Numbered from the stretch's first letter, positions 8,110 to 16,993 are shown. The stretch: 52,945 nt of DNA from an uncultured Pelagibacteraceae bacterium (GCA_902577875.1 CACHAX010000008.1:1-52945); one strand, 5' to 3'. Notes: generated by a model not told the origin, from the sequence alone. Numbers and translations: made by a program.

Positions 8110-8703
8110 TTAGATTAATAGAGATTCAACAAATTCCCAATCTATAAGATTATCAACAAATTTATCTAAATATTCAGGTCTTCTATTTCTATAATCAATG
8201 TAATATGAATGTTCCCAGACATCACAACCAAGTATTGGTTTTAAGTTATCAATTAAAGGATTAGCAGCATTAGCTGTTTTTGTAACGACCAATTTATCAT
8301 TATTTAAAGATAACCAACACCAACCTGATCCAAATTGAGTTATACCTGCTTGTTTAAATTGATTTTTAAATTTTTTAACGCTTCCAAAATCTTCTACAAT
8401 TTTTTTCTCAAGTTTTGACGGAATATTCCCACCACCTTTTGGCTTCATGCACTTCCAAAAAAGATTATGGTTCCAATGCTGGCTTGCATTATTAAATATT
8501 CCAGCTTTTGAGTTATCTTTTGAGCTTTTAACAATTATATCTTCCAATGACATTTCAGCCATGTCCGTATCTTTTATAAAATTGTTAAGATTTGTTATGT
8601 AGGTTTGATGATGTTTTCCATGATGTAATTCTAATGTTTCTTGTGACATTATTGGAGACAAAGCCTCATTAGAATAATCTAGTTTTGGTAATTCAAATGT
8701 CAT
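8110..8703 (-). CDS. sodB: Superoxide dismutase, Fe type
   Basis: 197 residues without a signal peptide, so cytosolic. Metal ligands are visible as His27 (LELHHGKHH), His79 (QHWNHNLFW), Asp161 and His165 (DVWEHSYY). Gln75 in FNNASQHWNH is the active-site glutamine at the position typical of iron-dependent members. It converts superoxide to oxygen and hydrogen peroxide. The gene lies in a minus-strand set: secreted msrB, a 61-aa unknown, sodB, then the ORF6C-like gene. A 14-bp perfect palindrome occurs in the 64-base gap upstream. Confidence 0.95.
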   Translation of the reverse strand: MTFELPKLDYSNEALSPIMSQETLELHHGKHHQTYITNLNNFIKDTDMAEMSLEDIIVKSSKDNSKAGIFNNASQHWNHNLFWKCMKPKGGGNIPSKLEKKIVEDFGSVKKFKNQFKQAGITQFGSGWCWLSLNNDKLVVTKTANAANPLIDNLKPILGCDVWEHSYYIDYRNRRPEYLDKFVDNLIDWEFVESLLI

Positions 8704-8734
8704 AGTTATTTTTTATAATATTTTCTTGTAAATA

Positions 8735-8748
8735 AACTTAATTAAGTT
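8735..8748. promoter_or_regulatory. 14-bp palindrome upstream of sodB
   Basis: AACTTAATTAAGTT is perfectly self-complementary and is in the gap between the 61-aa gene and sodB, 32 bases before the sodB ATG. It could be a regulator site for a sodB promoter, or chance in AT-rich DNA. The GTCAAC next to it is the only GC-richer patch in the gap. Confidence 0.3.
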
Positions 8749-8767
8749 GACGCAATTAAATACAAAA

Positions 8768-8953
8768 TTAGTTTTCTAAAGCGTTTTCTTCTCTCATAAG
8801 AATAGGTCGACCATCTTGAGCAGTGTTTAAAGGTATAATCTTACCATTGTATCTTGCGCATAACGTAGGTGCACTTCTCACTTGTTCTCCCAAATTTACT
8901 TCTAAATCTGCTATAACTAATTCAACCCCTTTCAATATACTCAATATCTTCAT
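8768..8953 (-). CDS. Hypothetical protein (61 aa) with strong ribosome binding site
   Basis: 61 residues beginning MKILSILKGVELVIADLEVN. GGAGGAATA precedes the ATG directly, the best Shine-Dalgarno sequence in this part of the window and strong support that the frame is translated. It starts 12 bases after msrB and ends 64 bases before sodB. The sequence is mixed and soluble-looking with a single cysteine (TLCARYNG); residues 28-55 could form short strands. I recognise no family. Its position between methionine sulfoxide repair and superoxide dismutase suggests, but does not show, a stress-related role. Confidence 0.7.
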   Translation of the reverse strand: MKILSILKGVELVIADLEVNLGEQVRSAPTLCARYNGKIIPLNTAQDGRPILMREENALEN

Positions 8954-8965
8954 TATTCCTCCGTT

Positions 8966-9424
8966 TTATGATGATGGCTTAAATATTAAACACAAGCCGT
9001 TATTACAATATCTCTTTCCTGTCGATTCAGGACCGTCTTCAAAGACATGTCCGTGATGAGCACCACATTTTGCACAATGGTATTCAATTCTTTTCATGCC
9101 AAAGCTGTAATCAACCTTAGTTTTAAAAGCTCCAGGAAGCGCCTCTGTAAATGAAGGCCAACCAGTTCCACTATCAAATTTCGAGCTAGACTTAAATAGT
9201 TTAGCTCCACAATTTGCACAGTGATAAAAACCTTCTCTTTTCTCATAATTAAGAGGGCTTGAGAATGGTCGTTCGGTTGCTTCCTCAAACATTATTTTTT
9301 TTTGGGCTTCTGTTAAATTTTGATTAATTATTTTTTTGGTTTCAGCTAATGAAATTTTGTATGGAAAAATACTGTATAATAATGATCCAAATATAGATAA
9401 TTTTATAAATTTTCTTTTGTTCAT
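8966..9424 (-). CDS. msrB: Peptide-methionine (R)-S-oxide reductase MsrB, exported
   Basis: 152 residues. The N-terminus (MNKRKFIKLSIFGSLLYSIF) is a signal peptide or anchor with a basic NKRKF start. The zinc site is formed by Cys69/Cys72 (CANC) and Cys117/Cys120 (CAKC), and the catalytic cysteine is Cys140 in GKRYCNNG. SGTGWPSF is the conserved substrate-side segment. It reduces the R epimer of protein methionine sulfoxide, complementing the secreted MsrA at 1905-2477. First gene of the msrB, 61-aa unknown, sodB, ORF6C-like group. Confidence 0.94.
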   Translation of the reverse strand: MNKRKFIKLSIFGSLLYSIFPYKISLAETKKIINQNLTEAQKKIMFEEATERPFSSPLNYEKREGFYHCANCGAKLFKSSSKFDSGTGWPSFTEALPGAFKTKVDYSFGMKRIEYHCAKCGAHHGHVFEDGPESTGKRYCNNGLCLIFKPSS

Positions 9425-9489
9425 AACTTTCTTAATAGATCAATATTACTTTATTTGAATGAGATATTTTGACAGTTTCGATTTTAAAT

Positions 9490-9518
9490 TGGTAGCTCCA
9501 TAATTAATGAAGCTACCA
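9490..9518 (-). terminator. Hairpin terminator-like element after the GYD gene
   Basis: A perfect 8-bp stem TGGTAGCT (9490-9497) / AGCTACCA (9511-9518) with a 13-base loop, 7 bases beyond the GYD gene stop on the minus strand. Only a short AT-rich run (ATTTAAAATC) follows in the minus direction, so it is not a classical U-tract terminator, but it lies exactly between two transcription units. Confidence 0.5.
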
Positions 9519-9524
9519 GTTATA

Positions 9525-9848
9525 TTATTGTCCAGGAGCTTTATAGCCACTTGATACTTTTGTTGCATGATTTGCAATTTCATTCATTGGTGTTTCCTCA
9601 CAAATGGCGATATTTTTAAGTGCACCACTTCCCTCAGTAGCCATTTTTATAGCAGCCATTTGCTCAAATGTGCCATGAGTTTCAACTATAAAGTCATAGG
9701 GTCCTCTTAAATATGTGTAAGATTTCATTTCAGCACCAACACTTTCAGAACACTTTCTAGCAACCTCAGATCTATCTGATCCTGGATCTTTTAAAAAGCC
9801 TGCGAATGCTTTCTCTGTAAAATTTCCCATTAAAAAAAATTTAGCCAT
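9525..9848 (-). CDS. GYD-domain protein
   Basis: 107 residues. The order of elements fits the GYD family, a small ferredoxin-like dimeric fold: strand KFFLMGNFTEKAF, a helix with RSEVARKCSESVGAEM, then YLRGPYDFIVETHGTFEQMAA, where GPYDFIVE corresponds to the namesake Gly-Tyr-Asp motif. AAGGAGG lies 6 bases before the ATG, a strong ribosome binding site implying high expression. The gene is flanked by a hairpin on its 3' side and stands apart from the HTATIP2-like gene (70-base gap). The family's function is undefined. Confidence 0.8.
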   Translation of the reverse strand: MAKFFLMGNFTEKAFAGFLKDPGSDRSEVARKCSESVGAEMKSYTYLRGPYDFIVETHGTFEQMAAIKMATEGSGALKNIAICEETPMNEIANHATKVSSGYKAPGQ

Positions 9849-9918
9849 AGATACCTCCTTGAAATGTATTATAGCACTAAAATAATTTTTTTTAATATTT
9901 TATTACTTTATAAAAAAT

Positions 9919-10575
9919 TTATTCTCGTCCAATTTGTAATAATTGAGGTGGTTCAAATACTCCACTTTGTATTTCGCTGTTTGATATATTTATCATGGAT
10001 TTGGCAACTATTTCTGCATTTATCGATTTATATTTTTTTAAATCTCCAACTAAAATTGGCGATATACATTTCATTGCGAAAATACCTATTTTTTCTCCCA
10101 ATCTTTCCTCTATTCTTTTTCCAATTAAAAATGAAGGTCTAATTACAATAAATTTTTTAAAGTTTAGTTTTCTTAATTCTTCTTCAGCCATACCTTTATT
10201 TTTTAGATACAAATTTGTTTTTTTTGAACTGGCACCCAATGAAGAAATATAAGTAAAATTTTGTACATTATTATCGCTACAAATTTTTCCAATTGTTACA
10301 GGTAAATTGTACTCGGTGTTTATATAATCTTGTTTGTTAGGTGTTTTTTTTCTTGTAGTTCCAATACAAAAAAAACAATCATCGCCTTTTATTTCTGGCT
10401 TAATATTTTCTAATTTTGTAAAATCTGTTTGAATAACTTCTATTTTAGGATCAATTTTTGAAGTAGAAGATCTTACAAAAACCTTGATTTTTTTATATTT
10501 TTGATCACTGGCTAACAATTTAAGTAATATTCCACCAATTAATCCAGTTGAACCGAATATTAATGCTGTTTTCAT
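9919..10575 (-). CDS. NAD(P)-binding protein, HTATIP2/TIP30-like atypical SDR
   Basis: 218 residues. The dinucleotide motif is GSTGLIGGILLKLL at residues 8-21, and a middle segment FTYISSLGASSKKTNLYLKNKG carries the SSLGA and YxxxK-type positions seen in atypical short-chain dehydrogenases of the HTATIP2 group. The end contains EPPQLLQIGR. These are cytosolic NAD(P)-dependent oxidoreductases or redox sensors with mostly unknown substrates. It is 15 bases downstream of the MFS gene on the same strand, so the two are probably co-transcribed. Confidence 0.8.
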   Translation of the reverse strand: MKTALIFGSTGLIGGILLKLLASDQKYKKIKVFVRSSTSKIDPKIEVIQTDFTKLENIKPEIKGDDCFFCIGTTRKKTPNKQDYINTEYNLPVTIGKICSDNNVQNFTYISSLGASSKKTNLYLKNKGMAEEELRKLNFKKFIVIRPSFLIGKRIEERLGEKIGIFAMKCISPILVGDLKKYKSINAEIVAKSMINISNSEIQSGVFEPPQLLQIGRE

Positions 10576-10590
10576 AATTTTGAACTTACA

Positions 10591-11883
10591 CTAAATTTTC
10601 TTAAATTCGTTTAAATTATTTGGTTCATCTATTGGTTCAGTTGAAGGATTAAGTTCTATACCGGCTGGAGTTATCGTTTGTGGCATAGGTGCAAATTGTG
10701 AATCTGGGTTATCTCCAGACTCTCTAATTTGCATTCTATATATTCCAAATAAACCAATAAATGAATGAAATATAATTAAAAAAATAAAAAATCCATTTTC
10801 TCCTAAAAATTCCATAAATAATGAGCACATAAAAGGACCGCAAATTGCACCAAGACCAAAAACAAATTGTAATCCTGCTCCTGCTGCTACAAATTTTTCT
10901 TTTGGTATAAAATCATTTGTGTGTGCAAAAATTAATGCAAACATTGGTAGACTACAAAAAGAAAAACACATTATACAGATATAAAAAAAAATTTTTGATG
11001 TAGCTAAACCTGCAGGCATATACATTTGACCCGAGGAAATAATCGCCAAAAAACAAAATAAAGCTGCTCCAAATGTTGTATAAATAATTACAATTCTTCT
11101 GTCTAAAACATCTGATAATTTTCCTATTGGCCATTGAGATATAGCTCCAGATATGGCGAATAAAAAGGTTACTATTGATACTTCTAAAATACTAAAATTC
11201 ATCGATGTAGCATAAACTGCAATCAATGAGAAAACAGCTGAATGTGATATTCCAATTAAAAAAGAACTTACAACACCAAATGGTGATGATTTATAAACTT
11301 CTTTTAGCTTCATACCTGATATTTTTTTAAAGTTTGGAGCTTTTCTTTTCGTTAATAATATTGGAACAAGAGACAATGACATAAATAAAGATATCAGTAT
11401 AAAAGGTTGAAAGTTTTCTGGTTTACTAAAGTTTATGAAAAACATTCCAATCGCCATAGAGGCATACATAACAATCATGTAGATTGATAAAACACTACCT
11501 CTATTCTTATTTGTAGATCTATCGTTTAACCAACTTTCAGCAATTGTATAAAGACAAACCATGCTAAATCCAGAAATCATTCTAAGCACAAACCATGAAA
11601 TAGGATTTACAAAAATAGAGTGTAATAAGACTACAATTGAAGTGACAGAAGCAAAAGCTGCAAATACTCTAATATGTCCAACTCTATGAATTAATGATTG
11701 TATAATTTTTGCTCCAATAAAATATCCAACAAAATATCCAGAAAATAAAAAACCTGTCGATGATAGACCAAAATTTTCTTTAACTGCTCTAACACCTAAA
11801 AGAGTACCTTGAAAACCATGAGCGAGCATTATAAATGCCATACCCATAAAGAGAGCCCAAGAGTTTTTTATAATTTTGTTCAT
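10591..11883 (-). CDS. MFS transporter
   Basis: 430 residues with about twelve hydrophobic segments. The segment QWPIGKLSDVLDRRIVII (about 245-265) is the MFS loop signature between helices 8 and 9 (GxLsDrxgRR), and an equivalent SLIHRVGHIRV sits between helices 2 and 3. The C-terminal tail (about 40 residues, proline and asparagine rich) is hydrophilic and cytoplasmic. The pattern resembles the YcaD branch of the superfamily. The substrate cannot be predicted. Confidence 0.88.
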   Translation of the reverse strand: MNKIIKNSWALFMGMAFIMLAHGFQGTLLGVRAVKENFGLSSTGFLFSGYFVGYFIGAKIIQSLIHRVGHIRVFAAFASVTSIVVLLHSIFVNPISWFVLRMISGFSMVCLYTIAESWLNDRSTNKNRGSVLSIYMIVMYASMAIGMFFINFSKPENFQPFILISLFMSLSLVPILLTKRKAPNFKKISGMKLKEVYKSSPFGVVSSFLIGISHSAVFSLIAVYATSMNFSILEVSIVTFLFAISGAISQWPIGKLSDVLDRRIVIIYTTFGAALFCFLAIISSGQMYMPAGLATSKIFFYICIMCFSFCSLPMFALIFAHTNDFIPKEKFVAAGAGLQFVFGLGAICGPFMCSLFMEFLGENGFFIFLIIFHSFIGLFGIYRMQIRESGDNPDSQFAPMPQTITPAGIELNPSTEPIDEPNNLNEFKKI

Positions 11884-11953
11884 AAAATTAGCGGTGTTTA
11901 TGGGCGATCTAATTTTAAATCAAGACAAATTTGTGACAAAAAGAAAAATAATT

Positions 11954-12820
11954 TTATTTAGAGGAAGATTTTAATTTTAGATAAGAGTGAACAGCTATAG
12001 TGAAAATAATTACAAGTCCACCAACTATTGTCTCTATACTCGGCTGTTCTTTGATAACTAACCAAACCCAAATGGGTCCTAAAATGGTCTCTAGAAGAAA
12101 AAACAGATTAACTTCCTCGGCAGGTATAAATCTTGGAGCAATCGTCACCAAAACGAATGGTATTGCTACACACAAAATACACATTAAAGGTATATAAATC
12201 AGGTCTTTTTCAACTAACTCATAACTTTCAACGAAAAAGAGAGCAAATAGAGCTACTGTAAGCTTACCAACAACTGCTGAAGGTAGCAAATCTCTATCTT
12301 TTGCCGACCTGATTATTACCGCGTTGGTGGCGAGTCCAAAAGCTGTTGTTATACCCATAAGATCACCAAACAAATTACCCAACTCTAGAGAGTCGTAAAA
12401 TATATATATAACAGCGACTAAAGTAATGGCTATAGCTATCCAAGTCTTCTTATCGGGAACCTCTTTTAGAAATAATGCACCAAGGATTGCCGAAAGCATG
12501 GGTGCCATTGCAATCATTATTAGTGTATTTGCTACATTTGTATTTTGTATTGAAATTATAAATGTGATGTTACAAATCGAAAAACTAATAATATAAAAAA
12601 TACCAGCATAACCAACATTCAAAAATGCTTTTATAAAGTTTTTTTTATAAAATATGAGAAGTCCAATTAATACAGCTACAAATGGTATCGCACCTCTATA
12701 AAACAATAATCCCCAAGTATCTATAGAAGATAATCTTATAAAAAGTGAATCTGGTGTGATAAACATCACAGCTATAAATGCAAGGGATGATCCTTTTTGC
12801 TGATTTGACAAATTTTTCAA
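11954..12820 (-). CDS. DMT-superfamily (EamA) transporter
   Basis: 288 residues with ten predicted membrane helices in two EamA halves (GALFLKEVPDKKTW closes the first, GPIWVWLVIKEQPS is in the second). The only start consistent with a full N-terminus is TTG at 12820-12818, immediately after the TAG stop of gshB (12823-12821) and in the same reading frame. It is therefore the distal gene of the gshA-gshB unit and probably translated by reinitiation. The substrate is unknown; export of a thiol or amino acid would fit the context but is inference. Confidence 0.85.
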   Translation of the reverse strand: MKNLSNQQKGSSLAFIAVMFITPDSLFIRLSSIDTWGLLFYRGAIPFVAVLIGLLIFYKKNFIKAFLNVGYAGIFYIISFSICNITFIISIQNTNVANTLIMIAMAPMLSAILGALFLKEVPDKKTWIAIAITLVAVIYIFYDSLELGNLFGDLMGITTAFGLATNAVIIRSAKDRDLLPSAVVGKLTVALFALFFVESYELVEKDLIYIPLMCILCVAIPFVLVTIAPRFIPAEEVNLFFLLETILGPIWVWLVIKEQPSIETIVGGLVIIFTIAVHSYLKLKSSSK

Positions 12821-13753
12821 CTATAAACCTTTCCAAAAAGTCTTAGCCAAGTTTATCTGAGATAAATCAAAATATGTTTTTATACCCGTTGGTGATGTTA
12901 CATTTATATCCCCATTTAACTTTCCATCAATGAAGTCTATTCCTGCAAAGTATATTCCATCTTTCTTAATTTTTTTTGCAATAATATTTGAAACTTTTAG
13001 CTCTTTATTACTTAAAAATGCAATTTTAGGTTTTGCACCTTTGCTCATATTGCTCAATATTGATCCTGATTTTGGAACTCTAGATATAGCTCCACAAACC
13101 TTACCATTTATAATAAAAACTCTTTTATCTCCAAACTTAATTTTATTTAAAAATTTTTGACACATAATGTGACCATGTTTTTTCAATATTTGTTTTATTT
13201 TAAACAAATTAAGCTTTCCTGAAATAAGATTTATATCATTGCCACCATAGCTGTGAATAGGTTTAATTATTATCTTTTTATGTTTTTTGAAAAATTTTTT
13301 AATTTCAATCAAATCTTTAGTAAATATTGTATCCGCCATATAACTTTTAAAATTTAAAGAATAAAATTTTTCTGAAATATTTCTTACTGAAGTAGGATCA
13401 TTAATAATTTTTGTTTTATCTTTGATTCTATCCAACATTAATGTTGTAGAAATATATTCCAAGTTAAAAGGTGGATCCTGTCTGATTAAAATATATTTTG
13501 CAAAGGATAAGTCTAATTTTGATTTTTTTAAAATTTTATAAAATTTCTTTTTTGAATAATCAATTTTAATAAAATACCCTTCACTTACAGTTTTTCCTCT
13601 TATATTCGATAAATTTTCTGGATAATAATAAAATAATTTATAACCCTTGTTTTGAGCTTCGTGAGCTAAAAAAATAGTAGTATCTGTTTTGATATTTATT
13701 TTTTTTAAATTATCACCTTGTATAGCAACAATTTTATTGGTCATATAAATCAT
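12821..13753 (-). CDS. gshB: Glutathione synthetase
   Basis: 310 residues, matching the length and order of E. coli GshB: IKTDTTIFLAHEAQNKGY near the N-terminus, RQDPPFNLEYI (about 91-101), the ATP-grasp strand IIIKPIHSYGGNDI, GDKRVFIINGKVCGAISR, and the C-terminal GINVTSP-equivalent NGDINVTSPTGI. It ligates glycine to gamma-glutamylcysteine with ATP. A second ATG three codons in (13744) is an alternative start; either overlaps the gshA stop. Order gshA-gshB-EamA on one transcript. Confidence 0.93.
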   Translation of the reverse strand: MIYMTNKIVAIQGDNLKKINIKTDTTIFLAHEAQNKGYKLFYYYPENLSNIRGKTVSEGYFIKIDYSKKKFYKILKKSKLDLSFAKYILIRQDPPFNLEYISTTLMLDRIKDKTKIINDPTSVRNISEKFYSLNFKSYMADTIFTKDLIEIKKFFKKHKKIIIKPIHSYGGNDINLISGKLNLFKIKQILKKHGHIMCQKFLNKIKFGDKRVFIINGKVCGAISRVPKSGSILSNMSKGAKPKIAFLSNKELKVSNIIAKKIKKDGIYFAGIDFIDGKLNGDINVTSPTGIKTYFDLSQINLAKTFWKGL

Positions 13754-15029
13754 TCAAATTTTCGGAATTTGAATACTTACTTACTATATTATCAGCATTT
13801 GTTTTTTTATTTTTTACAATTTTTTCTAAGTGATCTAAAAACTTTGCTTCACTTAATTTTTTTCTATTTAAAAAGTCTCTCTTTTTTAATCCTGATTTTG
13901 ATATATCTAATAGTCTCTCTGCCCAATACGAAATATCCTTGCCCATCAAATTAGTTTTTAAGCCATCTTTAGGGGCATTTTTATAAGCTGAAAGAACTTC
14001 ATTAGCTTCCCAATTTTTAATTAAATCTAAAGCTTCTTCCAGATTTCCATAAAGTAATCCTGTAAAGAGGGCAGGACCAGCACATAAACACTCCCATCCG
14101 CACGCATCCATTGATCTTAATTCGATATATTGTTTTAATCTGTTCTCTGTAAATATTGTTCCTAAATGCGTATCAAGATCATTAGTACTAGGAATTTTAT
14201 TTCCAATTTCTTTTATTTCTCCATTCATAAAGTTTTTAAATAAATTTTTTTTTCCAGATATATAATTACCTTCACTTTGTAAAAATAAGATTGGATAATT
14301 CATAATATAATCTGCATATTTTTCAAAATTTACATCTTTTAAAAAAAACTCAGGCAACCCACCTCTAGATGTTTCTTGCCAAACTTTAGATCTGTAAGAT
14401 AAGTATCCACTATTACTTTTTTCAACTATAGAGGAATTTGCGAAAAGTCCGATAGATATTGGAACCAAATTATTTGCCAACTTAAATTTTTTTATAAAAT
14501 CTTCTTCTGAGGTATAATCTAAATTTAATTGCGTACCTGCAGTTTTATACATCATATCCAAACTTAGTTTTCCTCCAACAGGCATATCTTTGGTCATAAC
14601 CTTATACCTTTTTTTTGGATTATTAGGTATATCCTCAAGTTTAGATATAGGATCATATCCAGCACTTACTATTTTAAAATCTAATTTTTCAATTACCTGA
14701 TTTAACTCAAATAAATATTCATGAGATTCAGCACAAGCTTCATGAATATTATTTAATTTTGCTCCAGATAGCTCTATTTGATTACCAGGCTCTAAAGTAA
14801 TACTTTTACCATTCTTAGTTAACGCTATTGGATTTTTTTCCTCAAAAATAGGTTTCCAGCCAAACTCATATAAATTTTCAAACATTTTCTTGATTTTGGA
14901 ATAATCAATTCTCGTATTTGTTTTTTTGTCAAAAATAAATTTTTCATGCTCAACTCCAATCTTCAAATTAGATTTATCCTTTGAGCCTGACTTAAAGTGT
15001 TCTATTATTTGTTCCTTTGTTTCTATCAT
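13734..15029 (-). CDS. gshA: Glutamate-cysteine ligase, plant/proteobacterial type
   Basis: 431 residues of the GCS2-like family used by plants and alphaproteobacteria rather than the E. coli type. Visible features: GVEHEKFIF (about 25-33), LEPGNQIELSGA (about 76-87), the AGYDP segment, RGGLPEFF, and the substrate-site region ELRSMDACGWE. It makes gamma-glutamylcysteine from glutamate, cysteine and ATP, the first step of glutathione synthesis. The start overlaps the DUF255 gene by one base (TAATG) and the end overlaps gshB, indicating tight translational coupling. Confidence 0.93.
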   Translation of the reverse strand: MIETKEQIIEHFKSGSKDKSNLKIGVEHEKFIFDKKTNTRIDYSKIKKMFENLYEFGWKPIFEEKNPIALTKNGKSITLEPGNQIELSGAKLNNIHEACAESHEYLFELNQVIEKLDFKIVSAGYDPISKLEDIPNNPKKRYKVMTKDMPVGGKLSLDMMYKTAGTQLNLDYTSEEDFIKKFKLANNLVPISIGLFANSSIVEKSNSGYLSYRSKVWQETSRGGLPEFFLKDVNFEKYADYIMNYPILFLQSEGNYISGKKNLFKNFMNGEIKEIGNKIPSTNDLDTHLGTIFTENRLKQYIELRSMDACGWECLCAGPALFTGLLYGNLEEALDLIKNWEANEVLSAYKNAPKDGLKTNLMGKDISYWAERLLDISKSGLKKRDFLNRKKLSEAKFLDHLEKIVKNKKTNADNIVSKYSNSENLNDLYDQ

Positions 15030-16978
15030 TAGCTTATATTGTTTCTTTTTAGATAATCTTCAATTTCCTTTATATTACTTAATTTGTTAGAGCAAGTTTG
15101 ATTTTTACATATAACAATTTTTGCCTCTTTTATCTCATTATCTAGATATTTAAATGTAGCTCTAGTAAAAAAATTTTTTTGCAAATACTTTTTTATATTA
15201 GGATCTAAATTTTGCTTTCCATGAATTGTAAAAGATATACTTTCATTACAAATATCCAATGATTTAACAAAACTAAACATTTGTGCAAAGTTTGAGTTTA
15301 AAACTTGGTGGAAACTTTTTTTTAAAATATCAATTTTTTCAAACCATATTTTGTCACTAGTTATTATATATATTTTATTACATAAGTTTAAATATACGCT
15401 ATTTCCATTTGGTATATTATTATCATTTAGATCTACTGGTTGTACAAATAGGTCATTGTCCAATATTTTATTTTTCTGCATTAAGCCTGATTTTTTATCA
15501 AAGAAGTATTCCCAGGTTTTTATTAAAATATCTTTTGCTTTTTCGATGTATTTAACGTCACCATCTAATTCATAAATAGTTATCAAAAGACTAGCATAGT
15601 ATACGTAATCTTCCAAAAAAGCGTCAATCTCTGTGTCTTGATAGCAATGGAAAATTTTGTCTGACAAATATTTTTCCAATATCTTTATACTAACAAGAGT
15701 ATTTTGTTTTAGTTCTTCATTATCAGTTACTAGCGATGAAAGAAGAAGTGTTTCTAATAAAAAACAATTTTGATCAGTTTGAGATTTATCATCAAATAAT
15801 GGTTTAGTACGTTTATTTCTTTGATCTAATAACGTTTTTTCAGTGTTTGAGATTTCTTTAATCTCATCATGAGAAAGTTTATTATGAGTTTCTATTAAAA
15901 TATTATTACCTTCAAAATTTCCCTCTTCAGTTAAATTATATTTTTTTGCAAATACATTAAATTTAGAACCCAAAGTATTTTTTAGTTCTGCATAATTCCA
16001 TACATAATATTTACCTTCAACACCATCGCTATCGGCATCATATGCAGACCCATAAAGATCAAAATCATTTTTAAATTCTGAATTGATAAAATTTATGGTT
16101 TGCTCTAACTTTCCTTTGTAATAAAGATTATTAGTTTTTTGAAAGAATTTATTTAATAATCCTATATATTGAATATTATCATAAAGCATTTTTTCGAAGT
16201 GAGGGATAATCCAATTTTCATCAACAGTATATCTTGCTATACCACCAGCTAAATGATCATACATTCCTTTTGAAGAAATATTGTAAAGTAAAGTTTCAAC
16301 GGGTTTAAAGTATTCCTCTTTTCCTGTTTTTAAATAAAAATAAAACATTGCATCAAATAAATAAAATTGGGGAAACTTAGGAGCTCCTTTGAAACTTCCA
16401 TTATCTTTATCGAGGTGTTGTATAATTTTTTCTAAAAATGGCTCTAATGGTTGATTCAATACTGCTGATCTTTGATTAATTTTACCAAATATTTCTTGCA
16501 TTTGGGGAGCTTGATCAAGAATTTTTTGTCTATTTTTGTTATATACGTCAGATACATTATTTAGAACTTTTTGAAAATCTGGTCTTCCATGCATTTCTTT
16601 TGGTGGGAAATAAGTTCCACCAGTGAAAGGAACTCCGTTTTCATCAAGAAACATGGATAAAGGCCAGCCCCCTTGAGTTCCTGTTAGAATAGATAAACTT
16701 CTTTGAAAAACATAATCTAAATCAGGTCTTTCTTCTCTATCAACTTTAATGTTTATAAATTTCTCATTCATTATTTTAGCTGTTTCATCATCTTCAAAAC
16801 TCTCATGCGCCATCACATGGCACCAATGACAACTTGCATACCCAACGCTTAGAAATATTGGTTTCTTTTCTTTTTTTGCTTGTTCTAAACTTTCTTTATT
16901 CCAAGCTAACCAATTTACAGGATTATCTTTATGTTGCTTTAAATAAGGACTTTTCTCTTCCTTTAGTCTATTAGTCAT
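15029..16978 (-). CDS. DUF255 thioredoxin-like / glycoside-hydrolase-fold protein (YyaL/SPATA20 family)
   Basis: 649 residues. The N-terminal 180 residues form the thioredoxin-like DUF255 domain with the conserved SCHWCHVMAHESF (about 49-61, a CxxC pair), NIKVDREERPDLD and LTGTQGGWPLSMFL. The remainder is an (alpha/alpha)6 barrel-like region with GGIARYTVDENWIIPHFEKML and YDADSDGVEGKYYVW. The biochemical role of this widespread family is unknown. It is co-transcribed with gshA-gshB here, which points to thiol chemistry, though this is only association. The length is slightly below the usual 660-690. Confidence 0.9.
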   Translation of the reverse strand: MTNRLKEEKSPYLKQHKDNPVNWLAWNKESLEQAKKEKKPIFLSVGYASCHWCHVMAHESFEDDETAKIMNEKFINIKVDREERPDLDYVFQRSLSILTGTQGGWPLSMFLDENGVPFTGGTYFPPKEMHGRPDFQKVLNNVSDVYNKNRQKILDQAPQMQEIFGKINQRSAVLNQPLEPFLEKIIQHLDKDNGSFKGAPKFPQFYLFDAMFYFYLKTGKEEYFKPVETLLYNISSKGMYDHLAGGIARYTVDENWIIPHFEKMLYDNIQYIGLLNKFFQKTNNLYYKGKLEQTINFINSEFKNDFDLYGSAYDADSDGVEGKYYVWNYAELKNTLGSKFNVFAKKYNLTEEGNFEGNNILIETHNKLSHDEIKEISNTEKTLLDQRNKRTKPLFDDKSQTDQNCFLLETLLLSSLVTDNEELKQNTLVSIKILEKYLSDKIFHCYQDTEIDAFLEDYVYYASLLITIYELDGDVKYIEKAKDILIKTWEYFFDKKSGLMQKNKILDNDLFVQPVDLNDNNIPNGNSVYLNLCNKIYIITSDKIWFEKIDILKKSFHQVLNSNFAQMFSFVKSLDICNESISFTIHGKQNLDPNIKKYLQKNFFTRATFKYLDNEIKEAKIVICKNQTCSNKLSNIKEIEDYLKRNNIS

Positions 16979-16993
16979 GTTTTCTTTTAAAAA

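Noticed and set aside
9094..9288. 64-aa alternative frame inside msrB
   Set aside because: Lies wholly in msrB, whose cysteine motifs are intact; out-of-frame shadow.
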